64,000 nt of DNA from Acinetobacter sp. ANC 4862 (GTDB lineage Bacteria; Pseudomonadota; Gammaproteobacteria; Pseudomonadales; Moraxellaceae). The notes under the pieces are model-generated. The model made no database searches, had not been told where the DNA came from, and saw nothing but the letters and a program-made list of their open reading frames with translations. Within the stretch, counting starts at the first letter, position 1. Each line of letters opens with the position of its first letter. Both the position numbers and the translations under genes were made by a program. The stretch lies in assembly GCF_004336635.1 (NCBI RefSeq), contig NZ_SJXH01000015.1, positions 1 through 64,000 on the forward strand. The letters are read 5' to 3'. Shown here piece after piece: positions 48,449 through 57,524 of the stretch.

Positions 48449-49510
48449 TTAACCTCCAAGCATGTGCATGCTGATTTTGCGGCTGTTTTTATTCATGCGC
48501 TGATTTTCCAACCGTTGTACTATGCCGTGATAACCTGATTCTTTGTTCCAGATATAGTGTGATAATGCAGCATGCAAGCTCAGTTCGCTCAAAGGTTCAG
48601 ACGCGTTCAGGGCTTTAATTTCAGTTTTTAGATTCAAAGCTTGAGGTGCAAACAGACAGTTATAAAACTCACCTTGTGCGGTTAAACGTACCCGGTCACA
48701 CGTTCCACAAAATGAATTGGTGATGGTGGATATGATTCCGATTGGATGACCATCAATAAAATACTGTCGTGCCGGCTCTGAAGTTGAGCGCGCAGGGTCA
48801 CTTCTCAGTTGAGTTACAGCAAATTCAGTACGCAGGCTGTCTAAAATCTGTTGTTCACTGACCACATACTCGCTCGACCATTTACGATCCCCATCCAGTG
48901 GCATAAATTCAATAAAGCGTAAGATAATTTTTTCTTGAACCGACCAGCGTGCCAAAGGCAGAATTTGATCGTCATTCATGCTCTTCATCAATACACTATT
49001 GATCTTGATCGGCAAACCTGCAGCTCGTGCTGCCTGAATTCCTTCAAGGACAGGAGATAAATCTTTTTGGGTCAGCTGTTTAAATTGCTGGGTATCCAAA
49101 CTATCCAGACTTATGTTTAAATCATCCAGTCCGGCCTGTTTTAATGCGGCTGCATATTGTTTTAAATAATGGGCATTGGTGGTAATGGAAATGCGTTTCA
49201 GCCCAAGTTTTTTTAACTCTTGTAACTGCGCGACAAAATGCACCACCCCTTGACGCATTAATGGTTCTCCGCCCGTGATCCGAATAGATTCAATACCACG
49301 ACGCACCATAAAATCACAAAACTGATAGAGCTGTTCAAAACTGAGCAAATCGTGTTTTTTCATCCACTCAGGATGTTCCGGCATGCAATAGACACACTTA
49401 AAATTACAGCGATCGGTTACTGAAATCCGCAATTTGTGCTTGCTGCGACCAAATTGATCGACAAATCGTGTATTGGTTTCAAGCTCTGTCATCATATTCA
49501 TGTTGAACAT
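48449..49510 (-). CDS. moaA: GTP 3',8-cyclase MoaA
   Basis: MoaA is the radical-SAM enzyme that starts molybdopterin synthesis from GTP with MoaC. The N-terminal CNFKCVYC is the CxxxCxxC cluster motif. The C-terminal cluster residues lie near SFCGTCDRVRLT and FYNCLFA, and the protein ends in Gly-Gly. It is 353 residues; alternative ATGs at 49501 and further in cannot be excluded. A promoter-like TTGGAA/TTATAA pair and a hairpin lie upstream. Confidence 0.95.
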   Translation of the reverse strand: MFNMNMMTELETNTRFVDQFGRSKHKLRISVTDRCNFKCVYCMPEHPEWMKKHDLLSFEQLYQFCDFMVRRGIESIRITGGEPLMRQGVVHFVAQLQELKKLGLKRISITTNAHYLKQYAAALKQAGLDDLNISLDSLDTQQFKQLTQKDLSPVLEGIQAARAAGLPIKINSVLMKSMNDDQILPLARWSVQEKIILRFIEFMPLDGDRKWSSEYVVSEQQILDSLRTEFAVTQLRSDPARSTSEPARQYFIDGHPIGIISTITNSFCGTCDRVRLTAQGEFYNCLFAPQALNLKTEIKALNASEPLSELSLHAALSHYIWNKESGYHGIVQRLENQRMNKNSRKISMHMLGG

Positions 49511-49523
49511 CCATCTTCAGGCA

Positions 49524-49557
49524 TCTTGCTGTAATCGCACAAGAATTGTGCGCAAGA
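49524..49557 (-). promoter_or_regulatory. Stem-loop in the moaA leader
   Basis: CGCACAA (49536-49542) and TTGTGCG (49546-49552) form a 7-bp stem with a 3-nt loop, extended outside a 7-nt bulge by TCTTG (49524-49528) and CAAGA (49553-49557). It lies 14 bp before the moaA start in the putative leader. The leader is too short for a known Moco riboswitch. Confidence 0.4.
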
Positions 49558-49576
49558 TTTAAATCGCCCCATCTTG

Positions 49577-49606
49577 TTATAATTAGATTTGCAATAAGTG
49601 TTCCAA
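49577..49606 (-). promoter_or_regulatory. Candidate moaA promoter
   Basis: On the minus strand, TTGGAA (49606-49601) and TTATAA (49582-49577) have an 18-bp spacer, matching the sigma-70 pattern loosely. It separates the moaA operon from mobA. Confidence 0.4.
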
Positions 49607-49634
49607 CTTTGTGCTGAAGAAGAAATTTTCAGGT

Positions 49635-50261
49635 TTAGTGCAAAAATTTAAGTTGTTGATACTGCTGAAGCTCATCCAGCGAGTTAATACTGTGAAAAAA
49701 CAGGGCATGATTTTCAAACCGTGCCACTTGAGCGTGCAAATCTGAAAAACACTGTCTTAAACTGCGCTGTTTTTGCTCAAGGTGCGTAATTAGGGTACGT
49801 AAGCTGCTACGCTTGACCAGACAGAAGGGATACAGGGCTGTACCATTGATTTCTACATACGCCACTTCGGCCAGAGCATTTTTATTCAAAGCCTGATGCA
49901 GCTTAAGAACGACTCTTGCAGGAATAAAGGTGACGTCACAGGGGATGAACAGCACATAGTCGGCCTGTACATGGGTCCAGGCACTTTTCATTCCCATCAG
50001 CGGACCTAAAAATCCGCTTTCATCATCCTGATAACAATGAATGCTGGGAATGATTTTTTGATAAATTGAATAATCACGATGGCTGTTGATCCATATCTGT
50101 TGAACACTGGATTTCAGCTGTTGATGTATTTTGATGAGTTGAATTTGATCATCAAATTGCTGTAATAGTTTATTGATGCCATTCATCCGTTTTGCCTGCC
50201 CACCGGCTAAAATCACCAGATCGGTGCGCGGATATACCGAAAGTTTCAATTTCTTTCTCAT
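49635..50261 (-). CDS. mobA: Molybdenum cofactor guanylyltransferase-like MobA
   Basis: The 208-residue nucleotidyltransferase has the GTP-binding LAGGQAKRMNG near the start (usual form LAGGxSxRMG) and the DDESGFLGPLMGMKSAW, FIPCDVTFI segments. MobA attaches GMP to molybdopterin to form the bis-MGD cofactor that NasA needs. The ATG at 50261 overlaps the nasA stop (ATGA) and has GGAGG 7 bp upstream; a longer start reads through nasA. It is therefore translationally coupled to nasA. Confidence 0.9.
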   Translation of the reverse strand: MRKKLKLSVYPRTDLVILAGGQAKRMNGINKLLQQFDDQIQLIKIHQQLKSSVQQIWINSHRDYSIYQKIIPSIHCYQDDESGFLGPLMGMKSAWTHVQADYVLFIPCDVTFIPARVVLKLHQALNKNALAEVAYVEINGTALYPFCLVKRSSLRTLITHLEQKQRSLRQCFSDLHAQVARFENHALFFHSINSLDELQQYQQLKFLH

Positions 50262-53038
50262 TCCACCGCCTCCATTTGACAAGCCTTGATCAAGCCACGA
50301 ATTTCAGGCAGACATGAACCGCAGTTACCGCCTGCTTTTAAACATGCAGTGACCTGTTTTTCATCGGTGATATTTTGGGTTTTAATGGTTTCGATAATGC
50401 GGTTTTTACCCACTTTAAAACAGCTACAAACCAACGGACCTTCATTGTTGGCCATCGACATGGCTTGTCCAGCCAGTAAAGCTTTACGGTGCATGGCACT
50501 TAGACGTTCACGTTTAAACAGGCTTGCGACCCAGTCCCGATCTGGAAGTAAAGCTTTAGGGGCAATATACAAACTGGCAATCAAATGACCATCTTTCAAT
50601 ATCACGCTGTGACTGATATGAGCGGTCTGATCTTCAATGTTCAACCATTCAAAACTTTCATCCTGAAACGGTAACAGCTCTTTCAAATGTTCAGTGGTCT
50701 GGGTAAATTTTTTACGGTCTGCCAGTTCATAGCGCACAGCTTTAACCGTGGTAATTTTCGTCCACCACACCGTATTTTCAATGGAGGATTGCACGATTTT
50801 TTCAAAGCCCTGACGCACGTAAAATACGCCCTGCCACTGACTATAAAATGGATGGATGATTACGGGGGTATGTTTAAATTCAGGCTCACCGGAAATTGGA
50901 TCGACCACCGGATTGACCACTTTGCCAATACGCGCATCGGACGCGACCTGGTCATTCCAGTGGATCGGTGCAAATACCTGTCCACGACGAATATCATCAC
51001 TGACCGTCGCCCGTAATACGCAGTTACCCCATTTTGATTTGACTTCTACCAATTCACCATCTTTGATCCCGTATTTCAAAGCATCATGCGGATGGATTTC
51101 ACAAAACGGCTCTGCACGATGGGTACTTAAATTGGCAGATAAACCGGTACGGCTCATGGTGTGCCATTGGTCACGAATCCGCCCGGTATTTAAAACCAAC
51201 GGAAATTCGCTACACACTTGATTAACCGGATCTACCGCGTTAATGGCAATAAATTTAGCTTTGCCATCGACATGGCTAAATTGCCCTTTGCCATACATGC
51301 GTGCCACAGCACCGTCTTGTTGCTGTGCAGACCAAACTGGCCACTGCACCGGTTGCAGTTCATCATATTCGGTTTTATTTAAATCGCTTAAAGCCTTTAA
51401 ATTGAAATAACGGAAATTTGGCGTATCAGCGCGCAGATCTGGCTCTGAATTCTGCTCAGCCGAGAGTCGTGCATGTTCCAGAAAAATGTCATGACTATTG
51501 TTAAACTCAAAACCATCAAAGCCCATTTTTTTAGCGACCTGACTGATCGCCCACCAGTCAGCTTTAGCCTGTTCTGGCTCTTCTAAAAATGCGCGCTGTC
51601 TGGAAATACGGCGTTCAGAATTGGTGACGGTCCCATCTTTTTCACCCCAGCCTAAAGCCGGTAACAGCACATCGGCATATTGTGTGGTGTCTGTGTCTTG
51701 GCAAATGTCGGACACCACCACAAATTCACACTTGTCTAAAGCACGTTTTACCTGATCGGCATCGGGTAAGCTCACCACAGGATTGGTCGCCATAATCCAG
51801 ATGGCTTTAATTTTGCCACTTTCTACCGCATGGAATAGATCAACGGCCTTAAAGCCAGCCTGCTTGGCAATATAAGGGCTTTGCCAGAAGTTTTGCACCA
51901 GTTGTTGATGGTTTTCATTTTCCAGCTCCAGATGGGCCGCCAGCATGTTGGCTAAACCACCGACCTCACGTCCGCCCATCGCATTCGGCTGTCCAGTCAT
52001 GGAAAATGGCGCTGCACCCAGCTTGCCAATTTTTCCCGTGAATAAATGGCAGTTGGTGATGCTGTTGGCTTTGTTCACTCCTTGCGAAGACTGATTCACC
52101 CCCATGGAAAACAGGGTCATCACTTTTTCAGTTTGGGCAAATTGCTCATAAAAAACTTGCAGTTTTTCCAGTGAAATCCCTGTACGCACTGCGACATCTG
52201 GCATAGATGCCTCAGTTTGGCTGTGGACCAAAGCCTGTTCTAAGCCTTGAGTATGTGCAACAATAAAATCCTGGTCTGCATGACCATTTTGCGCCAGATA
52301 CTGTAATAAGCCGTTAAATAAAGCGACATCCTGCCCCGGTAAAATCGGCAAATGTAAATCTGCCGCTTCACAGGTACTGGTAAAGCGTGGGTCAATCACC
52401 ACTACAAACAGATCACGTTGCTCTTTGGCTTTCATGATGCGTTGATATAAAACCGGGTGACACCAGGCTGTATTCGAACCGACCAGCACCACCATGTCGG
52501 TATGTTCAAAATCTTCATAGCTCGCTGGAACAATATCTTCACCAAAAGCCCGCTTGTGTGCTGCAACCGCTGATGACATGCAGAGTCGTGAATTGGTATC
52601 AATATTGGCTGTGCCCAAATAGCCCTTCACGAACTTGTTCACCACATAATAATCTTCGGTCAGCAATTGCCCGGACACATAAAAGCCCATGCTGTCACGA
52701 CCATATTGATCAATACATTGCTGAAACTTTTCGGCAATTAAATCTGTTGCGGTATTCCAATCGGTCTTTTCACGCTGGTTCTTACGACCAAGCATAGGAT
52801 GGAGAACACGTGTTTCCAAGCCAATGGTATCGGCGAGATTACCGCCTTTAATGCACAGTTTCCCGAAGTTGGCTGGATGATTGACATCACCTTTAACTGA
52901 AACTTTTTGACCTAAAGCTGTGTACTGTACAGTCGCAGTTACGCCACACCCCACTCCGCAATACGGACAGGTGGTATTAGTAATTTTGGTATTTATTTCT
53001 GTGGAGCTATGCAGTTCCATAACGGGAATACTATTCAT
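50258..53038 (-). CDS. nasA: Assimilatory nitrate reductase NasA with [2Fe-2S] BFD domain
   Basis: NasA reduces nitrate to nitrite in the cytoplasm using bis-MGD. It begins with a [4Fe-4S] ferredoxin-type site (CPYCGVGCGVTATV), the catalytic and cofactor regions, and a BFD-like [2Fe-2S] domain at the C-terminus with Cys871, Cys873, Cys906 and Cys909. The length of 926 residues is close to other NasA with this C-terminal extension, and the electron donor is probably the NirD-FAD fusion upstream. AAGGAGC precedes the ATG. It overlaps mobA by 4 nt. Confidence 0.95.
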   Translation of the reverse strand: MNSIPVMELHSSTEINTKITNTTCPYCGVGCGVTATVQYTALGQKVSVKGDVNHPANFGKLCIKGGNLADTIGLETRVLHPMLGRKNQREKTDWNTATDLIAEKFQQCIDQYGRDSMGFYVSGQLLTEDYYVVNKFVKGYLGTANIDTNSRLCMSSAVAAHKRAFGEDIVPASYEDFEHTDMVVLVGSNTAWCHPVLYQRIMKAKEQRDLFVVVIDPRFTSTCEAADLHLPILPGQDVALFNGLLQYLAQNGHADQDFIVAHTQGLEQALVHSQTEASMPDVAVRTGISLEKLQVFYEQFAQTEKVMTLFSMGVNQSSQGVNKANSITNCHLFTGKIGKLGAAPFSMTGQPNAMGGREVGGLANMLAAHLELENENHQQLVQNFWQSPYIAKQAGFKAVDLFHAVESGKIKAIWIMATNPVVSLPDADQVKRALDKCEFVVVSDICQDTDTTQYADVLLPALGWGEKDGTVTNSERRISRQRAFLEEPEQAKADWWAISQVAKKMGFDGFEFNNSHDIFLEHARLSAEQNSEPDLRADTPNFRYFNLKALSDLNKTEYDELQPVQWPVWSAQQQDGAVARMYGKGQFSHVDGKAKFIAINAVDPVNQVCSEFPLVLNTGRIRDQWHTMSRTGLSANLSTHRAEPFCEIHPHDALKYGIKDGELVEVKSKWGNCVLRATVSDDIRRGQVFAPIHWNDQVASDARIGKVVNPVVDPISGEPEFKHTPVIIHPFYSQWQGVFYVRQGFEKIVQSSIENTVWWTKITTVKAVRYELADRKKFTQTTEHLKELLPFQDESFEWLNIEDQTAHISHSVILKDGHLIASLYIAPKALLPDRDWVASLFKRERLSAMHRKALLAGQAMSMANNEGPLVCSCFKVGKNRIIETIKTQNITDEKQVTACLKAGGNCGSCLPEIRGLIKACQMEAVE

Positions 53039-53136
53039 GGATGCTCCTTTTTATCGAATAAATTCACTTGAATAATTTCTTCTATTTTCCAAGCTATCTA
53101 AATTTTTAGAGTTCACGTAAGTATGTATTCTCTCGA

Positions 53137-53226
53137 GGTGGCATGGATGCCACCGTTTCCCATCATTACAGGGAGGTAATGTATGGGAAACAAAGATTTT
53201 TGTTACTTTTGATCTTTCAAAAGTAA
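53137..53226. repeat. Cluster of three hairpins before nasA
   Basis: GGTGGC (53137-53142) pairs with GCCACC (53149-53154). GTTTCCCAT (53155-53163) plus CATTAC (53164-53169) pair with GTAATG (53176-53181) and ATGGGAAAC (53183-53191), with one bulged T. TTACTTTTGA (53203-53212) pairs with TCAAAAGTAA (53217-53226). They lie in the 275-bp gap between the NirD fusion and nasA. The look is that of a dispersed intergenic repeat. Confidence 0.6.
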
Positions 53227-53313
53227 GATCATGCCTACGCAATTACTCTTTACTTATTAGTGCAAAGTGTGGCTGTGCAAATATTTAAAATTGAACAAAT
53301 ACCACTTATGTAA

Positions 53314-54936
53314 TTAGCCTACTTTCTTTAATGCAAAATCTTTACCAAAGAGCAATTTATTACGAATATTACTGATTGGCGTTTGATCAGAAATCAGTTC
53401 TGCATACCAAGCACCATCTTCAGTATCACCGAACAACACTGCACCAATGACTTTATCTTTTTGAATAATAATGCGTTTATAGATCTGACGGTTTTCATCA
53501 TTCAAGATAATGTCTTCAAAATCATCCTGCGGTTCGAAGTTTCCGGCTGAAAATACATCACAGCCACTCACCTTGAGTTGCGTCGGAACCGTTGGTGCTT
53601 TAAAAGTTAAGCTGCCGTGTTCAGCCAGATGTGAGGCACAAATAAAAGCTTGGCCCCAAAGTGGTTCAACCAGACCAAAGGTTTGATTACGGTGTTCAAT
53701 ACATTCACCCACCGCATAAATACTCGGGTCAAAGGTTTGCATAGTGTCATTCACCATCACACCACGGTTACAACGTAAGCCAGCACTTTGCGCCAATGCC
53801 ATATTAGGACGAATCCCCACGGCGAAAACCACCAGATCAGCATCCAGCACCATGCCATCTTTCAGCTTGATTTGAGTGACATGACCATCTTCGCCAATCA
53901 GTTGTTCGGTATTGGCTTGAGTCATGATGTTGATGCCCTTGGCTTCAATACTTTGTCTTAACAAGCTGCTTGCACGACTATCCAATTGACGTTCCATGAT
54001 GCGATCCATCAAATGCAAGACCATCACATTCATACCGCGTTGTTTCAGGCCATAAGCTGCTTCAAGCCCAAGCAGACCGCCACCAATCACCACGGCATTC
54101 TGTTTAGATTTGCAGTAATCCAGCATGGTATTGACATCATAGATATCGCGGAAACTGATCACGCCCTTTAAGTCCGAACCTGGAATAGGCGGGACAAAGG
54201 GTTTGGAACCTGTTGCCAGAATTAGACGATCATAATCCACCACCAAGCCTTTTTCGGTATAGACCTGCTTACGTGGACGGTCAATTTTCACCGCAGCATC
54301 ACCGGCAATAAAGCGAATGTTTTTATCGCTATACCAGGCATGTGGATGCAGCATGATGTCATCAATGGTTTTATCGCCAGATAACACCGGTGAAAGCATG
54401 ATGCGGTTATAGTTGCCCCACGGCTCTTCGCCAATGACCGTCACTTCATAACGTTCAGGTGCCATATCCAGTAAGTCTTCCAGACAGCGCATACCCGCCA
54501 GACCATTACCTACCAACACCAGTTTCATCTTTTCTTGGGAAGTGCCGTTATTGGTGATATAGGTTTTTTGCGGTGTAGGACTGATCCAGACCTTGCCATT
54601 TTCAATCTTGCTTGGGAAAACCAGTAACTTTTGATCTTTATCTTCCAGACAACGTCCGGTGGCCAGACTGAAATGCTGCTTGTAGATGGGAGATGCCACT
54701 ACACGCTCACCCTGCAAATCGCCAATGATGCCGCGCGACATGACAAAAGCCTGACTAAACGGATCTTGATTGCTCAAGGCATAGACGCGTTTTTCATTAC
54801 CGACACGGAAAATGGCAATTTGCTGATTTTCAATTAATGCACCTACACCGGTATTCGGGGTAATGTCATCCAGTGCACAAATTTCCAGCCATTCCAGCTC
54901 ATTGGTTTTATTCATTTCTTTTAAAATTGTCATCAT
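53314..54936 (-). CDS. NirD-like domain fused to NAD(P)H/FAD reductase domain
   Basis: The 540-residue protein has an N-terminal Rieske-like NirD domain (about 1-125: PFSQAFVMSRGIIGDLQGERVVASPIYKQHFSLATGRCLE) that lacks the Cys/His ligands, as E. coli NirD does. It is followed by a complete FAD/NAD(P) pyridine nucleotide-disulfide oxidoreductase (VLVGNGLAGMRCL, VVIGGGLLGLEAAYGLKQRG, AVGECIEH). The reductase part resembles the N-terminal domain of NirB. It is the third gene of the narK-nirB cluster and probably supplies electrons to NasA, replacing NasC. An ATG three bases downstream is also possible. Confidence 0.88.
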   Translation of the reverse strand: MMTILKEMNKTNELEWLEICALDDITPNTGVGALIENQQIAIFRVGNEKRVYALSNQDPFSQAFVMSRGIIGDLQGERVVASPIYKQHFSLATGRCLEDKDQKLLVFPSKIENGKVWISPTPQKTYITNNGTSQEKMKLVLVGNGLAGMRCLEDLLDMAPERYEVTVIGEEPWGNYNRIMLSPVLSGDKTIDDIMLHPHAWYSDKNIRFIAGDAAVKIDRPRKQVYTEKGLVVDYDRLILATGSKPFVPPIPGSDLKGVISFRDIYDVNTMLDYCKSKQNAVVIGGGLLGLEAAYGLKQRGMNVMVLHLMDRIMERQLDSRASSLLRQSIEAKGINIMTQANTEQLIGEDGHVTQIKLKDGMVLDADLVVFAVGIRPNMALAQSAGLRCNRGVMVNDTMQTFDPSIYAVGECIEHRNQTFGLVEPLWGQAFICASHLAEHGSLTFKAPTVPTQLKVSGCDVFSAGNFEPQDDFEDIILNDENRQIYKRIIIQKDKVIGAVLFGDTEDGAWYAELISDQTPISNIRNKLLFGKDFALKKVG

Positions 54937-54953
54937 CTTTCTCCTTTATTCTT

Positions 54954-57500
54954 TTAAGCTTCAACAACAGGAATACGCATCACATCACGTTCAGCCTCGG
55001 TTTTTGGACGGATTTGCCCGCGCACCTCGGCGAATTGAATGTGTGGATCATTTTGTTGTTCAACTTTTGCATTGATAAAGGTTACGAAGCGTTTACGGAC
55101 TTCCGGATCTTCCACCGCGGTACGCCATTCATCTTGATAGGTGCCGACCACATGGTTCATACGGCGTTCCAGTTCAGCAGCCAGACCCAGTGAGTCATTT
55201 ACCACCACATCTTTTAAATAATCTAGACCGCCTTCCAGGTTGTCACGCCATACCGAAGTACGTTGCAAACGGTCTGCAGTTTGGATATAGAACATAAAGA
55301 AGCGGTCGATATAACGGATTAGAGTTTGCGTATCCAGATCCGATGCCAGCAATTCCGCGTGGCGTGGTTTCATGCCGCCATTACCGCAGACATACAGGTT
55401 CCAGCCTTTTTCTGTAGCAATCACCCCAACATCTTTACTTTGTGCTTCGGCACATTCACGGGTACAGCCCGACACCGCCATTTTCAGTTTGTGTGGTGAA
55501 CGCAGACCTTTGTAACGGTTTTCCAGGAAGATGGCCAAACCGACTGAGTCATCCACCCCATAACGGCACCAGGTACTGCCGACGCAAGATTTCACGGTAC
55601 GCAATGATTTACCGTAAGCATGTCCTGACTCAAAACCGGCATTGATCAGTTTCTCCCAGATTTCAGGCAGCTGATGCACTTGTGCACCAAACATGTCGAC
55701 CCGTTGTCCACCGGTGAGTTTAGTATATAAACCGTATTCTTTGGCAATTTGACCGATTGCAATCAGGCCCTCTGGAGTGACTTCACCTCCAGCCATTCGC
55801 GGTACAACCGAGTAAGAGCCATCTTTTTGAACATTACCCAGATAATAGTCATTACTGTCTTGTAATCCTGCATGACTTGGTTTGAGCACAAAGTCATTCC
55901 AGCAAGATGCGAGAATATTTGCCGCAGTCGGTTTACAGATATCACAACCTAGACCGTGACCATGTTGTCCGATCAAATCATCAAAGGTTTTGATTTCATT
56001 GACCCGCACCAGGTGATACAGCTCCTGGCGTGAATAGGCAAAGTGTTCGCAAAGGTGATTGTTTACAGTCACCCCTTGACGTTGCAATTCAGATTTCAAT
56101 ACTTGAGTGACTAAAGGTGCACATCCGCCACAAGCCGTTGCCGCTTTAGTACATTTTTTCAAGGCACCCAGCGAGGTTGAACCATCAGCGATAGCACTGC
56201 AAATATCGGCTTTAGAGACGTTATTACATGAACAGATGGTTGCGCTGTCTGGCAGTAAATCGACACCGCTGCCGCCTGTTTTCGCTGAGGATTGTATATA
56301 ACCCGGCATGATCAGGCTTTCCGGATTTTCTGGAATTTCCAATCCATTCAGCATCATTTGCAGCAGGTCGTTATATTCTTTGGCACAGCCCACCAGAACA
56401 GCACCGAGTAGCTTGGTTTTTTCCGCATTCACCACGATTTTTTTATAAATCATGGCATCTTCATCTGCATAGAAATAACTTAAGGCATTTGGCGTCATGG
56501 CATGCGCATCACCCACCGATGCCACATCTACCCCCATCAGTTTGAGCTTGGTGCTCATGTCTGCGCCGGTAAATGAATTGCAAGCCTGATCCATGACATG
56601 TTTGGCTGCAATACGTGCCATGTCATAGCCCGGAGCCACCAGACCATAAATTTTGTTTTGCCACAGTGCACATTCACCAATCGCGTAAATGTCAGCATCA
56701 GAAGTCTGGCAATAATCATTGATGACAATACCGCCACGCTCACCCAGCGCCAAGCCGCTTTGACGCGCCAATTCATCACGTGGGCGAATCCCCGCAGAGA
56801 ATAAAACGATATCGGTTTCAAGTTCAGAACCATCGCCAAACTTCATCACATGCGTGGTATTTTCACCGGCTTCGATGCATTGTGTAGCTTTTTGGGTATG
56901 AACTTTCACACCCAGATTTTCGATTTTTGCACGTAAAACCTTACCGCCTAAATCATCAATTTGTACCGCCATTAAACGGGGTGCAAATTCGACCACATGG
57001 GTTTCAAGATCCAGATCACGCAAGGCTTTCGCAGCTTCCAAACCGAGTAAACCACCACCAATCACCACGCCGGTTTTGGCATTTAAACTCGTGGCACGAA
57101 TGGCATCTAGGTCTTCAATAGTACGGTAAACAAAGCAGTTTTCACGCTCATTCCCTGGAATAGGAGGAACAAAAGCATATGAACCAGTTGCCAGCACCAG
57201 TTTGTCATATGCAATGACTTCGCCATGATTGGTGGTAACGGTTTTATTCAGAGTATCTATTGCAATAGCTTTGGTGCTTAAACGCAGATCAATACCATAG
57301 GCATCGGCAAAATCCGCACGACATAAAGTTAAGTCTTTGGCTGATTTACCAGTGAAATATTCGGTTAAATGCACACGGTCATAAGCTAAACGTGGTTCTT
57401 CTGCCAGAATCGTGATTTCAACCTCGTCACCTGCATGTTCAAGAACCGATTCAATGAACTTGTGCCCTACCATACCGTGACCAATCATGACTAATTTCAT
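54954..57500 (-). CDS. nirB: NADH-dependent nitrite reductase large subunit NirB
   Basis: The enzyme of 848 residues reduces nitrite to ammonium in the cytoplasm. Its N-terminal FAD/NAD domain starts MKLVMIGHGMVGHKF; a BFD [2Fe-2S] domain follows (SATICSCNNVSKADIC, CTKAATACGGCAP), and the C-terminal part carries the sirohaem/[4Fe-4S] cysteines in CVGSTWC (CX5C) and CTREC (CX3C). It works with a NirD-type partner: the fused protein next to it, 17 bp away. narK lies 24 bp upstream on the same strand. Confidence 0.96.
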   Translation of the reverse strand: MKLVMIGHGMVGHKFIESVLEHAGDEVEITILAEEPRLAYDRVHLTEYFTGKSAKDLTLCRADFADAYGIDLRLSTKAIAIDTLNKTVTTNHGEVIAYDKLVLATGSYAFVPPIPGNERENCFVYRTIEDLDAIRATSLNAKTGVVIGGGLLGLEAAKALRDLDLETHVVEFAPRLMAVQIDDLGGKVLRAKIENLGVKVHTQKATQCIEAGENTTHVMKFGDGSELETDIVLFSAGIRPRDELARQSGLALGERGGIVINDYCQTSDADIYAIGECALWQNKIYGLVAPGYDMARIAAKHVMDQACNSFTGADMSTKLKLMGVDVASVGDAHAMTPNALSYFYADEDAMIYKKIVVNAEKTKLLGAVLVGCAKEYNDLLQMMLNGLEIPENPESLIMPGYIQSSAKTGGSGVDLLPDSATICSCNNVSKADICSAIADGSTSLGALKKCTKAATACGGCAPLVTQVLKSELQRQGVTVNNHLCEHFAYSRQELYHLVRVNEIKTFDDLIGQHGHGLGCDICKPTAANILASCWNDFVLKPSHAGLQDSNDYYLGNVQKDGSYSVVPRMAGGEVTPEGLIAIGQIAKEYGLYTKLTGGQRVDMFGAQVHQLPEIWEKLINAGFESGHAYGKSLRTVKSCVGSTWCRYGVDDSVGLAIFLENRYKGLRSPHKLKMAVSGCTRECAEAQSKDVGVIATEKGWNLYVCGNGGMKPRHAELLASDLDTQTLIRYIDRFFMFYIQTADRLQRTSVWRDNLEGGLDYLKDVVVNDSLGLAAELERRMNHVVGTYQDEWRTAVEDPEVRKRFVTFINAKVEQQNDPHIQFAEVRGQIRPKTEAERDVMRIPVVEA

Positions 57501-57524
57501 ATCAATTCTCCTTAATCCCTTTGC

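Noticed and set aside
49511..49634. Molybdenum cofactor riboswitch before moaA
   Set aside because: The leader after the putative promoter is only about 75 nt and has one hairpin, too little for the known Moco RNA motif.
53051..53242. Minus-strand 63-codon ORF upstream of nasA
   Set aside because: It runs through the hairpin cluster, has no family similarity and no RBS.
53260..53281. Sigma-54-like GC spacing around the GTGCAAA direct repeats before nasA
   Set aside because: The -24 element lacks the invariant GG at the right distance; only two direct repeats remain.
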